33,993 bases of DNA from Alphaproteobacteria bacterium (GTDB taxonomy: Bacteria; Pseudomonadota; Alphaproteobacteria; JAJUGE01), in the NCBI GenBank assembly GCA_029268305.1, contig JAJUGE010000031.1:1-33993 (forward strand), written 5' to 3'. The position numbers and the translations under genes are program-made. Of the stretch, positions 15,239 through 24,218 are shown piece after piece (positions within the stretch are counted from its first letter, which is position 1; each line of letters starts with the position of its first letter). The notes beneath the pieces are model-generated. The model was not told the DNA's origin. It did not search any database and worked only from the letters and a program-made list of their open reading frames with translations.

Positions 15239-17476
15239 GTGCGGCAATGGCTACAGATCGTGATTCCGCTGCTGGCACTGGTCGGGGCCGTCGGTCTACG
15301 TGCCTGGGATCCGCCGGCGATCGAGGAGATCCGGTTCAAGGTCTTCGACAACTTCCAGCGCCTGAAGCCGCGCCCCTACGAGCCGGTGCCGGTCACAGTC
15401 GTCGACATCGACGACGACACCCTGGAGCTCGTCGGGCAGTGGCCGTGGCCGCGCACCGAGCTCGGCCAACTGATCGAGGTGCTGCAGCGGCAAGGTGCGG
15501 CGGCGATCGCTCTCGACCTCGTGCTGCCCGAGCCGGACCGAACCTCGCCACGGCGGGTGCTCGCCGCCATCGTCGAAACATGGCCCGACCTGCCAGAGAC
15601 CGAGGCGCTGCGTGCGCTGGCGGAGAGCGAGCGGCTACCGGACAATGATCGCGCCCTGGCCGGCATCGTCGGCCGGGGCGCGGTCGTCGCCGGATTTGCC
15701 CAGACCGCTGGCCGCAGCGGAACGATGCCGCCGCGGAAGGCGGGCTTTGCGGTGGCGGGGCTCGATCCGAAGCGATTCCTCGCCGATTACAACGGGGCGG
15801 TGACGACGCTGCCCGAGATCGCCGAAGCGGCGGCGGGAAGCGGGGCGATCGACGTGCAACCGGAGGCGGATGGAGTAATCCGCCGCCCGTCGCTGCTGAT
15901 CGCCTACGGCGGCGAGATCTATCCGTCGCTCGCGATCGAAACGCTGCGCGTGGCGCAGGGTGCCAGCACGATACTGATCAAGGCCGCCGGCGCCAGCGGT
16001 GTCGAGGCCTTCGGCGCCAACACGGGCATCAGCGAGGTGAAGGTAGGAGACTTCATCGTCGAGACCGATCCCCGCGGGCGCATCTGGCTCTACGATACCG
16101 GGCCGGTGCCCGCACGCTCGGTCCCGGCGTGGCAGATCATGACCGGCACGGCGGCGGCCGATCGGATCACCGGTCACATCGTCCTGATCGGCACGAGCGC
16201 CGCCGGTCTCAAGGACGTGCGGGCGAGCCCGCTCGATCCCGTCGCGGCAGGGGTGACGCTGCAGGCCCAGGTGATCGAGCAGATCCTGCTCGGCTCGTTC
16301 CTCAAGCGGCCGGACTGGGCGACCGGGCTCGAGCTGCTGGTGATGGTGGCCCTCGGCCTCCTGATCCTCGCCACCTACACCTGGCGGCGCATGTCGGCCG
16401 CCTGGCTCGCGGCGCTCACCCTGCTCGTGCTCGGTGGTGCGATCGGAGCATCGTGGCAGGCTTTCGCACGCTACGGCCTCATGTTCGATCCCGTTTATCC
16501 CGCCATGGTGGTGGCGGTGGTCTACACCGCGTCGTCACTCCTGCGGTATGTGCGCACCGAGAGCGAGCGAAGGCAGATCCGGAGCGCCTTCGCGCAATAC
16601 ATGGCCCCTGCCCTGGTCGAAAAGCTGGCCGAGCGGCCGGAACTGCTGAAGCTCGGCGGCGAGATGCGCGAGATGACGGTGCTGTTCTGCGACATTCGCG
16701 GCTTCACCACGATCTCCGAGCGGTATGACGCGGAGGCGCTGACGTCGCTCATCAATCGCTTTCTGACGCCCATGACCGACGTGATCATGGCCAACGAGGG
16801 CACGATCGACAAATACATGGGCGACTGCATCATGGCGATGTGGAACGCGCCGCTCGACGATCCGGACCATGCACGTCACGCCTGCACGGCGGCGCTGAGC
16901 ATGCGACAAGGCGTGGTCAGGCTGAACGAGACGCTGAAGCGAGAGGCCGAGGCAGAGGGCCGGCCCCACGTGCCGCTCGCCGTCGGCATCGGCATCAACA
17001 CCGGTGTCTGCTGCGTCGGCAACATGGGTTCGGAGCAGCGCTTCGACTATTCGGTCCTGGGCGACGAGGTGAACCTCGCCTCGCGCCTGGAAGGCCAGTG
17101 CAAGACTTATGGCGTAGACATCATCATCGGCGAGAAGACCCGCGCTGCCGCACCCGAGATGGCCGCGATGGAGATCGACCTGATCCGGGTGAAGGGGAAG
17201 TCCCAGCCAGCCCGCATCTTCGCGCTCGTCGGAGGACCCGAGGTGGCGGCGACGGAGGATTTCGTCGAGCTGGAGCGTCTGAACGCGCGCATGCTGGCCG
17301 CGTACCGCGAGCGCCGCTGGCAGGAGGTTCGGCGAGCCGCGGAAGAAGGCCGCGAACTCGGCGCGCCGTTCGGCCTCTATCCGTTCTACGACATGTTCTT
17401 CGCCCGCGTGGCCCACCTGGAGACGCATCCCCCAGAGGAAGAGTGGGATGGGGTTTACGATTCAGAGACCAAGTAG
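15239..17476 (+). CDS. CHASE2-domain class III adenylate cyclase
   Basis: This 745-residue membrane protein starts with a helix (about 5-22), followed by an extracytoplasmic CHASE2 sensor (about 25-350: VPVTVVDIDDDTLELVGQWP, AIALDLVLPEPDRT, the IVLIGTSAAGLKDVRASPLD close). Three transmembrane helices (about 360-445) and a C-terminal cyclase domain follow. Metal-binding aspartates are D485 in FCDIRGFTT and D529 in KYMGDCIMAMW; YSVLGDEVNLASRLEG has the aspartate expected for ATP rather than GTP. The protein should make cAMP in the cytoplasm in response to an external or envelope signal. The GTG at 15239 has AGGAGG 12 bases upstream, a rather long spacer, but upstream in-frame sequence lacks membrane character. 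It is 81 bases before the TPR-barrel gene, likely the same operon. Confidence 0.88.
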   Translation: MRQWLQIVIPLLALVGAVGLRAWDPPAIEEIRFKVFDNFQRLKPRPYEPVPVTVVDIDDDTLELVGQWPWPRTELGQLIEVLQRQGAAAIALDLVLPEPDRTSPRRVLAAIVETWPDLPETEALRALAESERLPDNDRALAGIVGRGAVVAGFAQTAGRSGTMPPRKAGFAVAGLDPKRFLADYNGAVTTLPEIAEAAAGSGAIDVQPEADGVIRRPSLLIAYGGEIYPSLAIETLRVAQGASTILIKAAGASGVEAFGANTGISEVKVGDFIVETDPRGRIWLYDTGPVPARSVPAWQIMTGTAAADRITGHIVLIGTSAAGLKDVRASPLDPVAAGVTLQAQVIEQILLGSFLKRPDWATGLELLVMVALGLLILATYTWRRMSAAWLAALTLLVLGGAIGASWQAFARYGLMFDPVYPAMVVAVVYTASSLLRYVRTESERRQIRSAFAQYMAPALVEKLAERPELLKLGGEMREMTVLFCDIRGFTTISERYDAEALTSLINRFLTPMTDVIMANEGTIDKYMGDCIMAMWNAPLDDPDHARHACTAALSMRQGVVRLNETLKREAEAEGRPHVPLAVGIGINTGVCCVGNMGSEQRFDYSVLGDEVNLASRLEGQCKTYGVDIIIGEKTRAAAPEMAAMEIDLIRVKGKSQPARIFALVGGPEVAATEDFVELERLNARMLAAYRERRWQEVRRAAEEGRELGAPFGLYPFYDMFFARVAHLETHPPEEEWDGVYDSETK

Positions 17477-17557
17477 GCTCAATCCCCTTGCGCTTGTTGA
17501 CAGTTGGGGAGGGCCGAAGGATGTTTGCTTCAGGCGTCAAGGTTTGGGGGTCAGCGG

Positions 17558-18910
17558 ATGTCGGGGGGTAAACGCCGAAGCATCGCGCGAGCGTGGTTGC
17601 TGCTGCTGCCGTTGGTCGCACCGCTCGTGGCCGGCCCCGTAGCGGCGCAGAATCCCGATCCCGAGCGAGCTGCCCTGCAGCAGCGCTACGACGCGCTGTT
17701 CGAGCAGATGCTGGCGAACCCCGCCGATCTCGAAACGATGTTCGCCTTCGCCGAGACCGCGGCGGCACTCGGCAACTACGATCAGGCCATCAGCACGCTC
17801 GAGCGGATGCTGATGTTCAACCCGAACCTGCCTCGGGTTCGGCTGGAACTCGGCGCCCTTTATCTGCGCGTCGGCGCGCCCGAGGCGGCGCGTGCGTATT
17901 TCACGCAAGCCCTCGAAGCCGACGATGTGCCGCCGCCGGTGCGCGAGCGCGTGCAGGCCTATCTCGAGCAGATCGATCGGCTGCAGTCGCGCCACTGGTT
18001 CGGCGGCTCGGTCTTCGCGGGCCTGCGCTTCCAGACCAATGCCAATGCCGGGCCCAATTCCACCCGGGTGCGGGTCGGCGGCGGCGATGCCTTTCTCGCC
18101 GATCGCTTCACCGCCGACGAAGATTTCAACGCCTTTCTTTCGGGCGCGCTCATCCACCGCTACGACCTCGACACGAAGGATGGCGACTACTGGGAGAGTC
18201 GTCTGCTCGGCTATGGCTCGAAGCAGTTCGATCTGAGCGATCTCGATCTCGCGGTGATCGAAGGCGAAACCGGTCCGCGCCTTACGATCGTTCCGGGCAC
18301 GACGTTGCGGCCGTTCGGCCTCGCGAACACGGTCATGCTCAGCGAAGATCAGCTTTTCACCACCTTCGGCGGCGGCTTCGAGGTCGAGCATCAGTTCAAC
18401 GACTCTACGCTCGGCTTCGCCCGCTACACCGGCGTCTACAAGGACTTCCACAACTCGTCGGAGAATCCGACGGCGAACGATCAGACCGGCGCCGAGCATG
18501 AGATACGGCTGGGCTTTCGCTACCGGCCGTACGAGGACCTGCTGCTCAGCGCCGAAGGCTGGTTTCTGCACGACGACTCGCGGCGGGACTATTTCACGAA
18601 CGACGAGTACGGGCTCTCGCTCGGTGTGCAGCACATCTATCCGGCTCCGTTCGATCTGACGGAGGTGCCCTGGATGATCTCTCTGACCGCCACGGGCATG
18701 CTGCGGGACTATGAAGCGGCGGACCCGCTGATCGATCCGGACGAGCAACGCTTCGACCGGGAGTACCGGATCACGCTCGCGAACTCGTTCCGAATCAGGA
18801 ACGACTTCTCGATAGAGGCACAGATCCAGCGGTCGGAGAACAGCTCGACTCTTCCGAATTTCGAGCGGGAGAACTGGAGCTTCCTGCTCGGCGCGTTGTG
18901 GACGTTTTGA
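17558..18910 (+). CDS. TPR plus outer-membrane beta-barrel protein, Slam-like (type XI secretion) translocator
   Basis: This 450-residue protein has a Sec signal peptide (WLLLLPLVAPLVAGPVAA, cleavage near residue 30). TPR-type helices follow at about 35-145 (ADLETMFAFAETAAALGNYD, QAISTLERMLMFNPNLPRVR, LELGALYLRVGAPEAARAYF). From residue 150 to the end there are alternating amphipathic strands (WFGGSVFAGLRFQTN, NDSTLGFARYTGVYKDF, EIRLGFRYRPYEDLLLSAEG) ending in SFLLGALWTF, an outer-membrane C-terminal phenylalanine. A TPR domain before a barrel of about 14 strands is the architecture of the Slam/DUF560 family, which moves TbpB-type cargo to the cell surface. Its stop is 17 bases from the next start, and that gene encodes a protein with a plausible cargo domain. 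Function is inferred from architecture and linkage. Confidence 0.75.
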   Translation: MSGGKRRSIARAWLLLLPLVAPLVAGPVAAQNPDPERAALQQRYDALFEQMLANPADLETMFAFAETAAALGNYDQAISTLERMLMFNPNLPRVRLELGALYLRVGAPEAARAYFTQALEADDVPPPVRERVQAYLEQIDRLQSRHWFGGSVFAGLRFQTNANAGPNSTRVRVGGGDAFLADRFTADEDFNAFLSGALIHRYDLDTKDGDYWESRLLGYGSKQFDLSDLDLAVIEGETGPRLTIVPGTTLRPFGLANTVMLSEDQLFTTFGGGFEVEHQFNDSTLGFARYTGVYKDFHNSSENPTANDQTGAEHEIRLGFRYRPYEDLLLSAEGWFLHDDSRRDYFTNDEYGLSLGVQHIYPAPFDLTEVPWMISLTATGMLRDYEAADPLIDPDEQRFDREYRITLANSFRIRNDFSIEAQIQRSENSSTLPNFERENWSFLLGALWTF

Positions 18911-18927
18911 CCTCTTTGGAGCGTAGC

Positions 18928-21828
18928 ATGCGTTTCCTGGCACCGGCGGCAATCGCCCTCCTCGCGCTCACCCCCTCGCTCGCCACCGCCCAGCGGGTGG
19001 GAACGACGGCCGCCGTGAACCCGCAGGCCAGCGGCCAGCCGCCCGGCGGCCAGGCGCGCCTGCTCATCGTCGGTCAGGACGTCGTCTTCGAGGAGAAGAT
19101 CGTCACCTCCGAACAGGGTCAGACCCAGCTCCTCTTTCTCGACCAGTCGTCCCTCACCGTCGGGCCGAACGCGGAGGTAGTGCTCGACCGCTTCGTCTAC
19201 GATCCGAACACTTCCACCGGAGAGCTGGCCCTTTCGATAACGAAGGGCGTGTTCCGCTTCGTCGGTGGTAAGATCAGCGCGAACAACGGCGCCACGATCG
19301 AGACGCCGGCGGCGACGCTCGGCATCCGCGGCAGTATCGTCTACGGGGCGGCCGACCCCGGCTGCGCGGAAGGCGGGGCCGCGAGCGCATCCGGCGCATG
19401 CCTCGACATGATCTATGTCGCCGGCGACCAGCTCACGGCCACCAATCAGGGGGGAACCGTCACCTTCCCGCGCAGCGGACGGCGGATCGCGGTGAACTCC
19501 TCTCGAGAGGCGGCCCGGGATCTGGGGCGGGCCGATGCTGCCGACATCTCCCGGTTCGTCGACATTCTCGAAGGCAGCGGCGGTGGCGGCGCTCCGGTAG
19601 CGCCGACCCAGGTCGTCGTGCAGCAACGGATGGGACCGCCTCCGGAGAGCGCCGCTATCGCTCCTGACGCCGATCAGGGCGTCATGGCGGTGGCCTCCCT
19701 GGCAGCGCGGGACGCGGCGACCACAGCCACGGAAAGCACCGACGTAGCGGATGTCCGCAACGACACGGCGACCGAAGAGACCGCACGGGACGAACCCGAG
19801 CCGCCGCCGCCTCCTCCACCACCGCCGCCGCCGCCACCGCCGCCGCCGCCGCCTGAAGGCAATCTTTCCGGCAGACTACTGGCCACACCCGATTCAGGCT
19901 TCGTCGCCGACGATGGCGCAGTCTATACCAACCCCTTGCAACAGAACGTTGTCGGCGGGCCGGATCCGCAGTTCAGCCCGGCGATCACGAACGGGCGGAT
20001 CGTCACCGACGAGACCGGTGAACGGTTCCAGGCGGATACACCGCTCGGCTCGATCGATCTTCCCTATCAGCTCGGTGGCTTCGAGTTGCCGCCGATCGGC
20101 ACCCAGACGCCGTTCGGCCCGATCGCGGGCTTCGGCGCAGGTGGACCGAACTTCGCCGGATACGCGGGCGTGCAGGTCGAGAATTCCGTGGGGAAACGAG
20201 TGTTCCTCATTGCAGGTGAACCGACGGCCGACGGTGGCAATCTGCCCTCACCGACGCTGCAGCTTTCTACCTACGAAGTGGTTCCCGATCCCGTCTATCA
20301 GGCAGACGTGCCGTTCATTCCAGATGACGTGGCTTCCCATTTCGAAGTCCCCGCGGTCTCCGATCTCTATATTCTGCGGAGGGCCGCCGAAGGCCTTCAG
20401 GGCATGGAGGACAGCGGACGGATCGCCGACAATTCCAGTCCGGTGAAGAGCCGGTTCCTGATCGCCGCCGGGGCGATCGAAGGAGAAGGCGCCAACCAGA
20501 AATCGTTCCTTCTGGGGGCGGAAGGAAGCCTTCTGACGACGGACGACGGGAAGCTTGCGGTGTCGATCGGATCGCAAGGCTCGTTCAGGCTCAACGCAAC
20601 GGAAGGGCCGGCACGACAGACCGGCAGTCTCGGCACCATTTCCGATGGCGAAGGGGAGCAGTTCTTCGGCCCCGACCTGAACTTCTTCGCCCTCACCACC
20701 AGCGGCCCACGGCTGCTCGACAGCGATCCAGATGTCGACATCGGGTCGGCGAGCTTCGAGCCCTATGCTTCGAGCTCCACCGCAGGCGAGGTCTATAGCT
20801 ACGCCCATCTGGTGAACCAGACGGCGGCAGATGCGCCGATCGGATCTCGATCGGCACGCGTGCTGACCGGCTACGCGGCAGTTCTCGGCGAAACCAGACT
20901 GTCCGGCGATCGGTTCGAGGCACCCTACGTCCTGACGAGCCACGATCCGGGCGGCGTCGTCGTGGCCATGGAGCCGACCACCAACTCCCTCGCCGCCGTG
21001 TTCCAGCTCGATCAGAACTTCGTCAGCTCAGGTAGCTCCAACGGACCGAACTACGTTTCCGATGTCGACACCGCGACGTTCGGCTTCGGCGGGGTCGGCG
21101 AGCACGTCGGCACCTATATCGACGACGATCGGTATGCGGCCCGGAACACTCGAAACCCCGACCTCTACGGCAACATCAACGGGCGACAGGGGCTTTCGTC
21201 GGAGCGCGACCCGGACGGCTTCCGCTCGATCATGGTCGCACACGAGCTCATCCCGATGGGGGATTTCCCCGGCAACGACGTGACGCTCTCCGAATGCTCC
21301 TGCTTCGAATGGGGCTGGTGGGCATCGGAGTTCCGCTGGGCGGACGAGGACGGCCCCAACCGGGGGCGTCGCGAGCGGTTCCACATGGGAACGTTCGTCG
21401 CCGGCGACATCGCCGCACACGACGATGTTCAGGCCATCATCCAGCAAGGGCAGGTCGCGACCTATGGCGGCCATATCGTCGGTAACGTCTACAACGAGGG
21501 CGCCCAATACATCGCCGCGGGCAACTTCTCGCATACCGTGGACTTTGGCTCCCGCAGCGGCACCGTGGGGGCCACTTTCGACAACCGGTCGTACTCCGGG
21601 ACTTCCTTCTTCAAGGACAATGTATCCGGTTTCGAAGGCAGCCTTACATCCAACGATGCCGGCCCAGCGACCCGCGCATTGTTCGATGGCTCGTTCGTGC
21701 GGAACGGTGAAGACCCGGTCGGCGGGATGATCGGGACCAAGCGGTTCTTCGACGATGCGACGAACGGAAACAAATACCGCGCGAGCACTACGTTCGCGGG
21801 CAAGAAGATACCGGATCTCGGCAACTAG
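18928..21828 (+). CDS. Secreted FecR-domain protein with polyproline linker and C-terminal TbpB-like barrel domain; putative Slam cargo
   Basis: This 966-residue protein has a Sec signal peptide (FLAPAAIALLALTPSLATAQ) and no lipobox cysteine. A FecR domain follows at about 42-140 (LTVGPNAEVVLDRFVYDP, KGVFRFVGGKI, TPAATLGIRGSIVYG). Next come an alanine/threonine-rich acidic segment, 18 consecutive prolines (292-309), and a long region of unknown fold (about 310-785). The C-terminal part begins at CSCFEWGWWASEFR and contains HMGTFVAGDI and GGHIVGN. It closes with a glycine-rich strand pattern (VDFGSRSGTVGATFDNRSYS, VGGMIGTKRFF, STTFAGKK) like the small TbpB-type barrel carried by Slam substrates. 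The ATG at 18928 follows GGAGC. It overlaps the converging cyclase gene by 41 bases. Confidence 0.78.
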   Translation: MRFLAPAAIALLALTPSLATAQRVGTTAAVNPQASGQPPGGQARLLIVGQDVVFEEKIVTSEQGQTQLLFLDQSSLTVGPNAEVVLDRFVYDPNTSTGELALSITKGVFRFVGGKISANNGATIETPAATLGIRGSIVYGAADPGCAEGGAASASGACLDMIYVAGDQLTATNQGGTVTFPRSGRRIAVNSSREAARDLGRADAADISRFVDILEGSGGGGAPVAPTQVVVQQRMGPPPESAAIAPDADQGVMAVASLAARDAATTATESTDVADVRNDTATEETARDEPEPPPPPPPPPPPPPPPPPPEGNLSGRLLATPDSGFVADDGAVYTNPLQQNVVGGPDPQFSPAITNGRIVTDETGERFQADTPLGSIDLPYQLGGFELPPIGTQTPFGPIAGFGAGGPNFAGYAGVQVENSVGKRVFLIAGEPTADGGNLPSPTLQLSTYEVVPDPVYQADVPFIPDDVASHFEVPAVSDLYILRRAAEGLQGMEDSGRIADNSSPVKSRFLIAAGAIEGEGANQKSFLLGAEGSLLTTDDGKLAVSIGSQGSFRLNATEGPARQTGSLGTISDGEGEQFFGPDLNFFALTTSGPRLLDSDPDVDIGSASFEPYASSSTAGEVYSYAHLVNQTAADAPIGSRSARVLTGYAAVLGETRLSGDRFEAPYVLTSHDPGGVVVAMEPTTNSLAAVFQLDQNFVSSGSSNGPNYVSDVDTATFGFGGVGEHVGTYIDDDRYAARNTRNPDLYGNINGRQGLSSERDPDGFRSIMVAHELIPMGDFPGNDVTLSECSCFEWGWWASEFRWADEDGPNRGRRERFHMGTFVAGDIAAHDDVQAIIQQGQVATYGGHIVGNVYNEGAQYIAAGNFSHTVDFGSRSGTVGATFDNRSYSGTSFFKDNVSGFEGSLTSNDAGPATRALFDGSFVRNGEDPVGGMIGTKRFFDDATNGNKYRASTTFAGKKIPDLGN

Positions 21829-23698
21829 CCAGGTGGGCGTTTACGTCCCGCCGGCCCAGTAGCCGAAACACTCTGATTTCTTCTTCCCGTCCACGAAGCG
21901 AACGCAGGCCTTCGTCCTGGATGTCGATCTCGGCACCGGCGGCCCGTGCCGTCTCCTCCGAGACCAGCACGACGGCATGGCCACCGCCGACGTCTCGGCC
22001 CAGCTCCTCCAGCCGCTGCGCGATGTTCACGCTGTCGCCGACCAGGGTGTAATTGAGCCGCCCCGGAGACCCGATGTTGCCGACGATGGCAGGTCCGGTG
22101 TGTATGCCGATGCGGAGCCGCACCGGCTGCTCCTTGCCCGAAACCTCCATGCTGTCTTCGGCCGCCGCGGCAATCATCGCCATGGCGGCACGGCAGGCAC
22201 GGACCGCGTGATCGGGTTGCTCGGTGGGCGCCCCCCAGAAGGCCATCATCCCGTCGCCGATATATTTGTCGATCGTGCCGTCCTGGTCCTCGACGCAGTG
22301 CCCGATCCGGGTGAAATGATCGTTCAGGAACGAGGCGACCTCTCGCGCCGATTTGTCGGCGGCATAGGTCGAAAACTCGATGATGTCGGTGAACAGCACG
22401 GTGACCAGCCGCTCTTCCGAAAGCGGCCGCCGGAACTCCCCTCTCGAGATCAGCCGCCCGACGAGCTTGCGCGGCAGATAGGTCTCGAACCACCTCAGAC
22501 CCACGATCATCGAATTGAAGGCGTGGGCGGCCTCGTCGAACTCGCGGACACGGCTCGGGCTCAGACGCTCGATCGTCGCGAGGTCGAGGTCGCGCACTCT
22601 CCCCGCAGCCACCGCGAGGCGGGTAACCGGGATACTGAGACGACGGCCGATGAGGAAGGTCGCGCCGATGAAAACGATCAACAGCAGCAGACCGCCGATG
22701 ACCATGTTCCGCAACCGCAGGATCTCTTCGTCGGCGACACTCGCCGGCAGGTGCATGCCGACGAGCCACGGGCGCAGACCATCGAGCCGAAGATGGCTGT
22801 AGATGTAGACCTGCTCCCGCCCGTCCAGCGAAACCACGTGCCCCTGTCCACTCTTCAACGGCGCGACCACCGTCAACGGCGCTCGATCGGGATGCCAGAT
22901 GTTCGCGAGCACCGGGTCGCCGACCTCGTCTATCCAGGGAAGCGGCCCTGAATCCGAGGGTCTGTGCCCGCCCTCGAGATAGGCTGGGTGAGCCAGCACG
23001 GTCTGCATGTCGTACAGGATGAAGGCCGTCTCGAAACCCTCGGACAAAGTCGCGAGGTAACGGGACAGATCATCCAGCGTTATCCCTGCGACCAGGAGCC
23101 CGAGAAAGCCGTCCGGCCCGTGCACCGGCACGCGATACGTGAGCACCGACCGCTCCAGCACCGGCGCCCAGACGGGGGGCGCCCATTCGGCTTCGGGCTT
23201 CTCGCGGGCGCGCTCGATCGCTTCGACCGCTTCGGGATCGCCGGACCAGTCGTCCCGCTCCAGCCTCCCCGCCTTCCGTGACACGCGCCAGAGCAGCCCG
23301 TCCGGTCTGGCAAAGGCGATTCCCGAAACCTGCGGCGTCGCAGCAAGCGCGGCGACGAGCGATCGCCCCATCGCCTCTCGATCGTCAGGGTCGACGACCC
23401 CGCGAGCGATCAGGTCCGCAACGTAGGTCCCCTGCGCTTCGACCGGTTGCAGATGTGCCGTGATCTTGTCCCTGATCGACGCGAGCGTGAGCTCCGCCTT
23501 ATCGCGTAGCAACGTAGCCGTGTTCTCCCGCGCCCCCAGGACGCCGAGGAAGAGGACGCTCGCAACGGCCACCAGCATCAGGGAGCCGAAGCCGAAGCCG
23601 AGGATTACGGTGATCGGCCATCGCAGACGTCTGCGACGATCCTCCAGGAACGGATCCGTCTCGTCGACGACATCGGGCGATGAATCGGGTGCGGTCAT
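21788..23698 (-). CDS. Class III adenylate cyclase with periplasmic Cache-type sensor and HAMP linker
   Basis: This 636-residue protein has a first transmembrane helix at about 28-52 (VILGFGFGSLMLVAVASVLF) and a large periplasmic region (about 53-330) with Cache-like features (ATPQVSGIAFARPDGLLWRV, GFLGLLVAGITLDDLSRYL). A second helix (about 335-357) and a HAMP-like segment (RRLSIPVTRLAVAAGRVRDL) precede the cyclase domain. Catalytic metal aspartates are D438 in FTDIIEFST and D482 in KYIGDGMMAFWG; YTLVGDSVNIAQRLEE again favours ATP. The ATG at 23698 is chosen because the acidic cytoplasmic N-terminus and first helix follow directly. Its ribosome site is weak (GGCTCC), and a start 43 residues upstream has no support. 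It converges on the FecR-domain gene with a 41-base tail overlap. Confidence 0.85.
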   Translation of the reverse strand: MTAPDSSPDVVDETDPFLEDRRRRLRWPITVILGFGFGSLMLVAVASVLFLGVLGARENTATLLRDKAELTLASIRDKITAHLQPVEAQGTYVADLIARGVVDPDDREAMGRSLVAALAATPQVSGIAFARPDGLLWRVSRKAGRLERDDWSGDPEAVEAIERAREKPEAEWAPPVWAPVLERSVLTYRVPVHGPDGFLGLLVAGITLDDLSRYLATLSEGFETAFILYDMQTVLAHPAYLEGGHRPSDSGPLPWIDEVGDPVLANIWHPDRAPLTVVAPLKSGQGHVVSLDGREQVYIYSHLRLDGLRPWLVGMHLPASVADEEILRLRNMVIGGLLLLIVFIGATFLIGRRLSIPVTRLAVAAGRVRDLDLATIERLSPSRVREFDEAAHAFNSMIVGLRWFETYLPRKLVGRLISRGEFRRPLSEERLVTVLFTDIIEFSTYAADKSAREVASFLNDHFTRIGHCVEDQDGTIDKYIGDGMMAFWGAPTEQPDHAVRACRAAMAMIAAAAEDSMEVSGKEQPVRLRIGIHTGPAIVGNIGSPGRLNYTLVGDSVNIAQRLEELGRDVGGGHAVVLVSEETARAAGAEIDIQDEGLRSLRGREEEIRVFRLLGRRDVNAHLASCRDPVSSCPRT

Positions 23699-23840
23699 GG
23701 AGCCATAAGATAGGTAGTTCGTGATCGGGCGTCCGGTTGCAATTTCTTTATCGCGGGGACGGTCGGACCCTATGCCCCCCACACCCCGCACAAGCGGATT
23801 GACCCACCCTTTGGCCCATGCCAACACTGTTGCCGCGTGC

Positions 23841-24008
23841 GGTGCCTCGCAAGAGGCCGAAGAGGGAACCCGGTGCGGCTTGTGACGAGCCTATTCCGGG
23901 GCTGCCCCCGCAACTGTCAGCGGCTAGCGGCCGATCCACGAAGTCACTGAGGCGCATGGCCTTGGGAAGACGATCGGACGCAGCGATCCGCGAGCCAGGA
24001 GACCTGCC
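23841..24008 (+). ncRNA. Cobalamin riboswitch
   Basis: The leader contains the conserved elements of the AdoCbl/B12 riboswitch in order: GGTGCC at 23841, GAGGGAACCCGGTGC ending near 23876, the core GGGGCTGCCCCCGCAACTGT near 23899-23918, GTCACTG near 23943, TTGGGAAGA near 23963, and the B12 box GAGCCAGGAGACCTGCC ending at 24008. It binds cobalamin and normally switches the downstream gene off when B12 is plentiful; here that gene is a BtuB-like receptor. A weak possible promoter (TTGACC at 23799-23804, 17-base spacer, then CAACAC) would start transcription just before it. The expression platform lies between 24009 and the receptor start. Confidence 0.95.
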
Positions 24009-24148
24009 GCGCGTGTCGTCATCCATCCCGTGGGCGGGGTGCTCCATGGGTGCGGCCGAACCGTCGTGATGACGAATGTTCTTGGGTCGACCAGGGGCAG
24101 GAGTCGCGATGGAAAGAGACGAGTCCCGATCCCGCTTCGCGGTCCTGT

Positions 24149-24211
24149 CTCCCCGACCCGTTGGCATTTCCGGCTCTCACGGAGCCGGATCGAACGTCTT
24201 CGACGGGGGAG
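24149..24211 (+). promoter_or_regulatory. Possible expression platform of the riboswitch: anti-SD, hairpin and SD
   Basis: CTCCCC at 24149-24154 can pair with GGGGAG at 24206-24211, which is part of the ribosome site of the receptor gene. Between them lies a perfect 7-bp hairpin (24170-24176 with 24182-24188, five-base loop). No T-run follows the hairpin, so control of translation rather than transcription termination is suggested. This is an inference from base complementarity. Confidence 0.35.
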
Positions 24212-24218
24212 CAGTCGA

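Noticed and set aside
17537-18952. Minus-strand frame of 471 codons opposite the TPR-barrel gene
   Set aside because: The forward frame has a signal peptide, TPR helices, a barrel and a terminal Phe. The reverse translation has none of these.
24030-24218. N-terminal extension of the TonB receptor from the ATG at 24030
   Set aside because: The extension is basic and unlike a signal peptide, and would occupy the riboswitch expression platform. The TTG at 24219 has a strong ribosome site directly before a good signal peptide.
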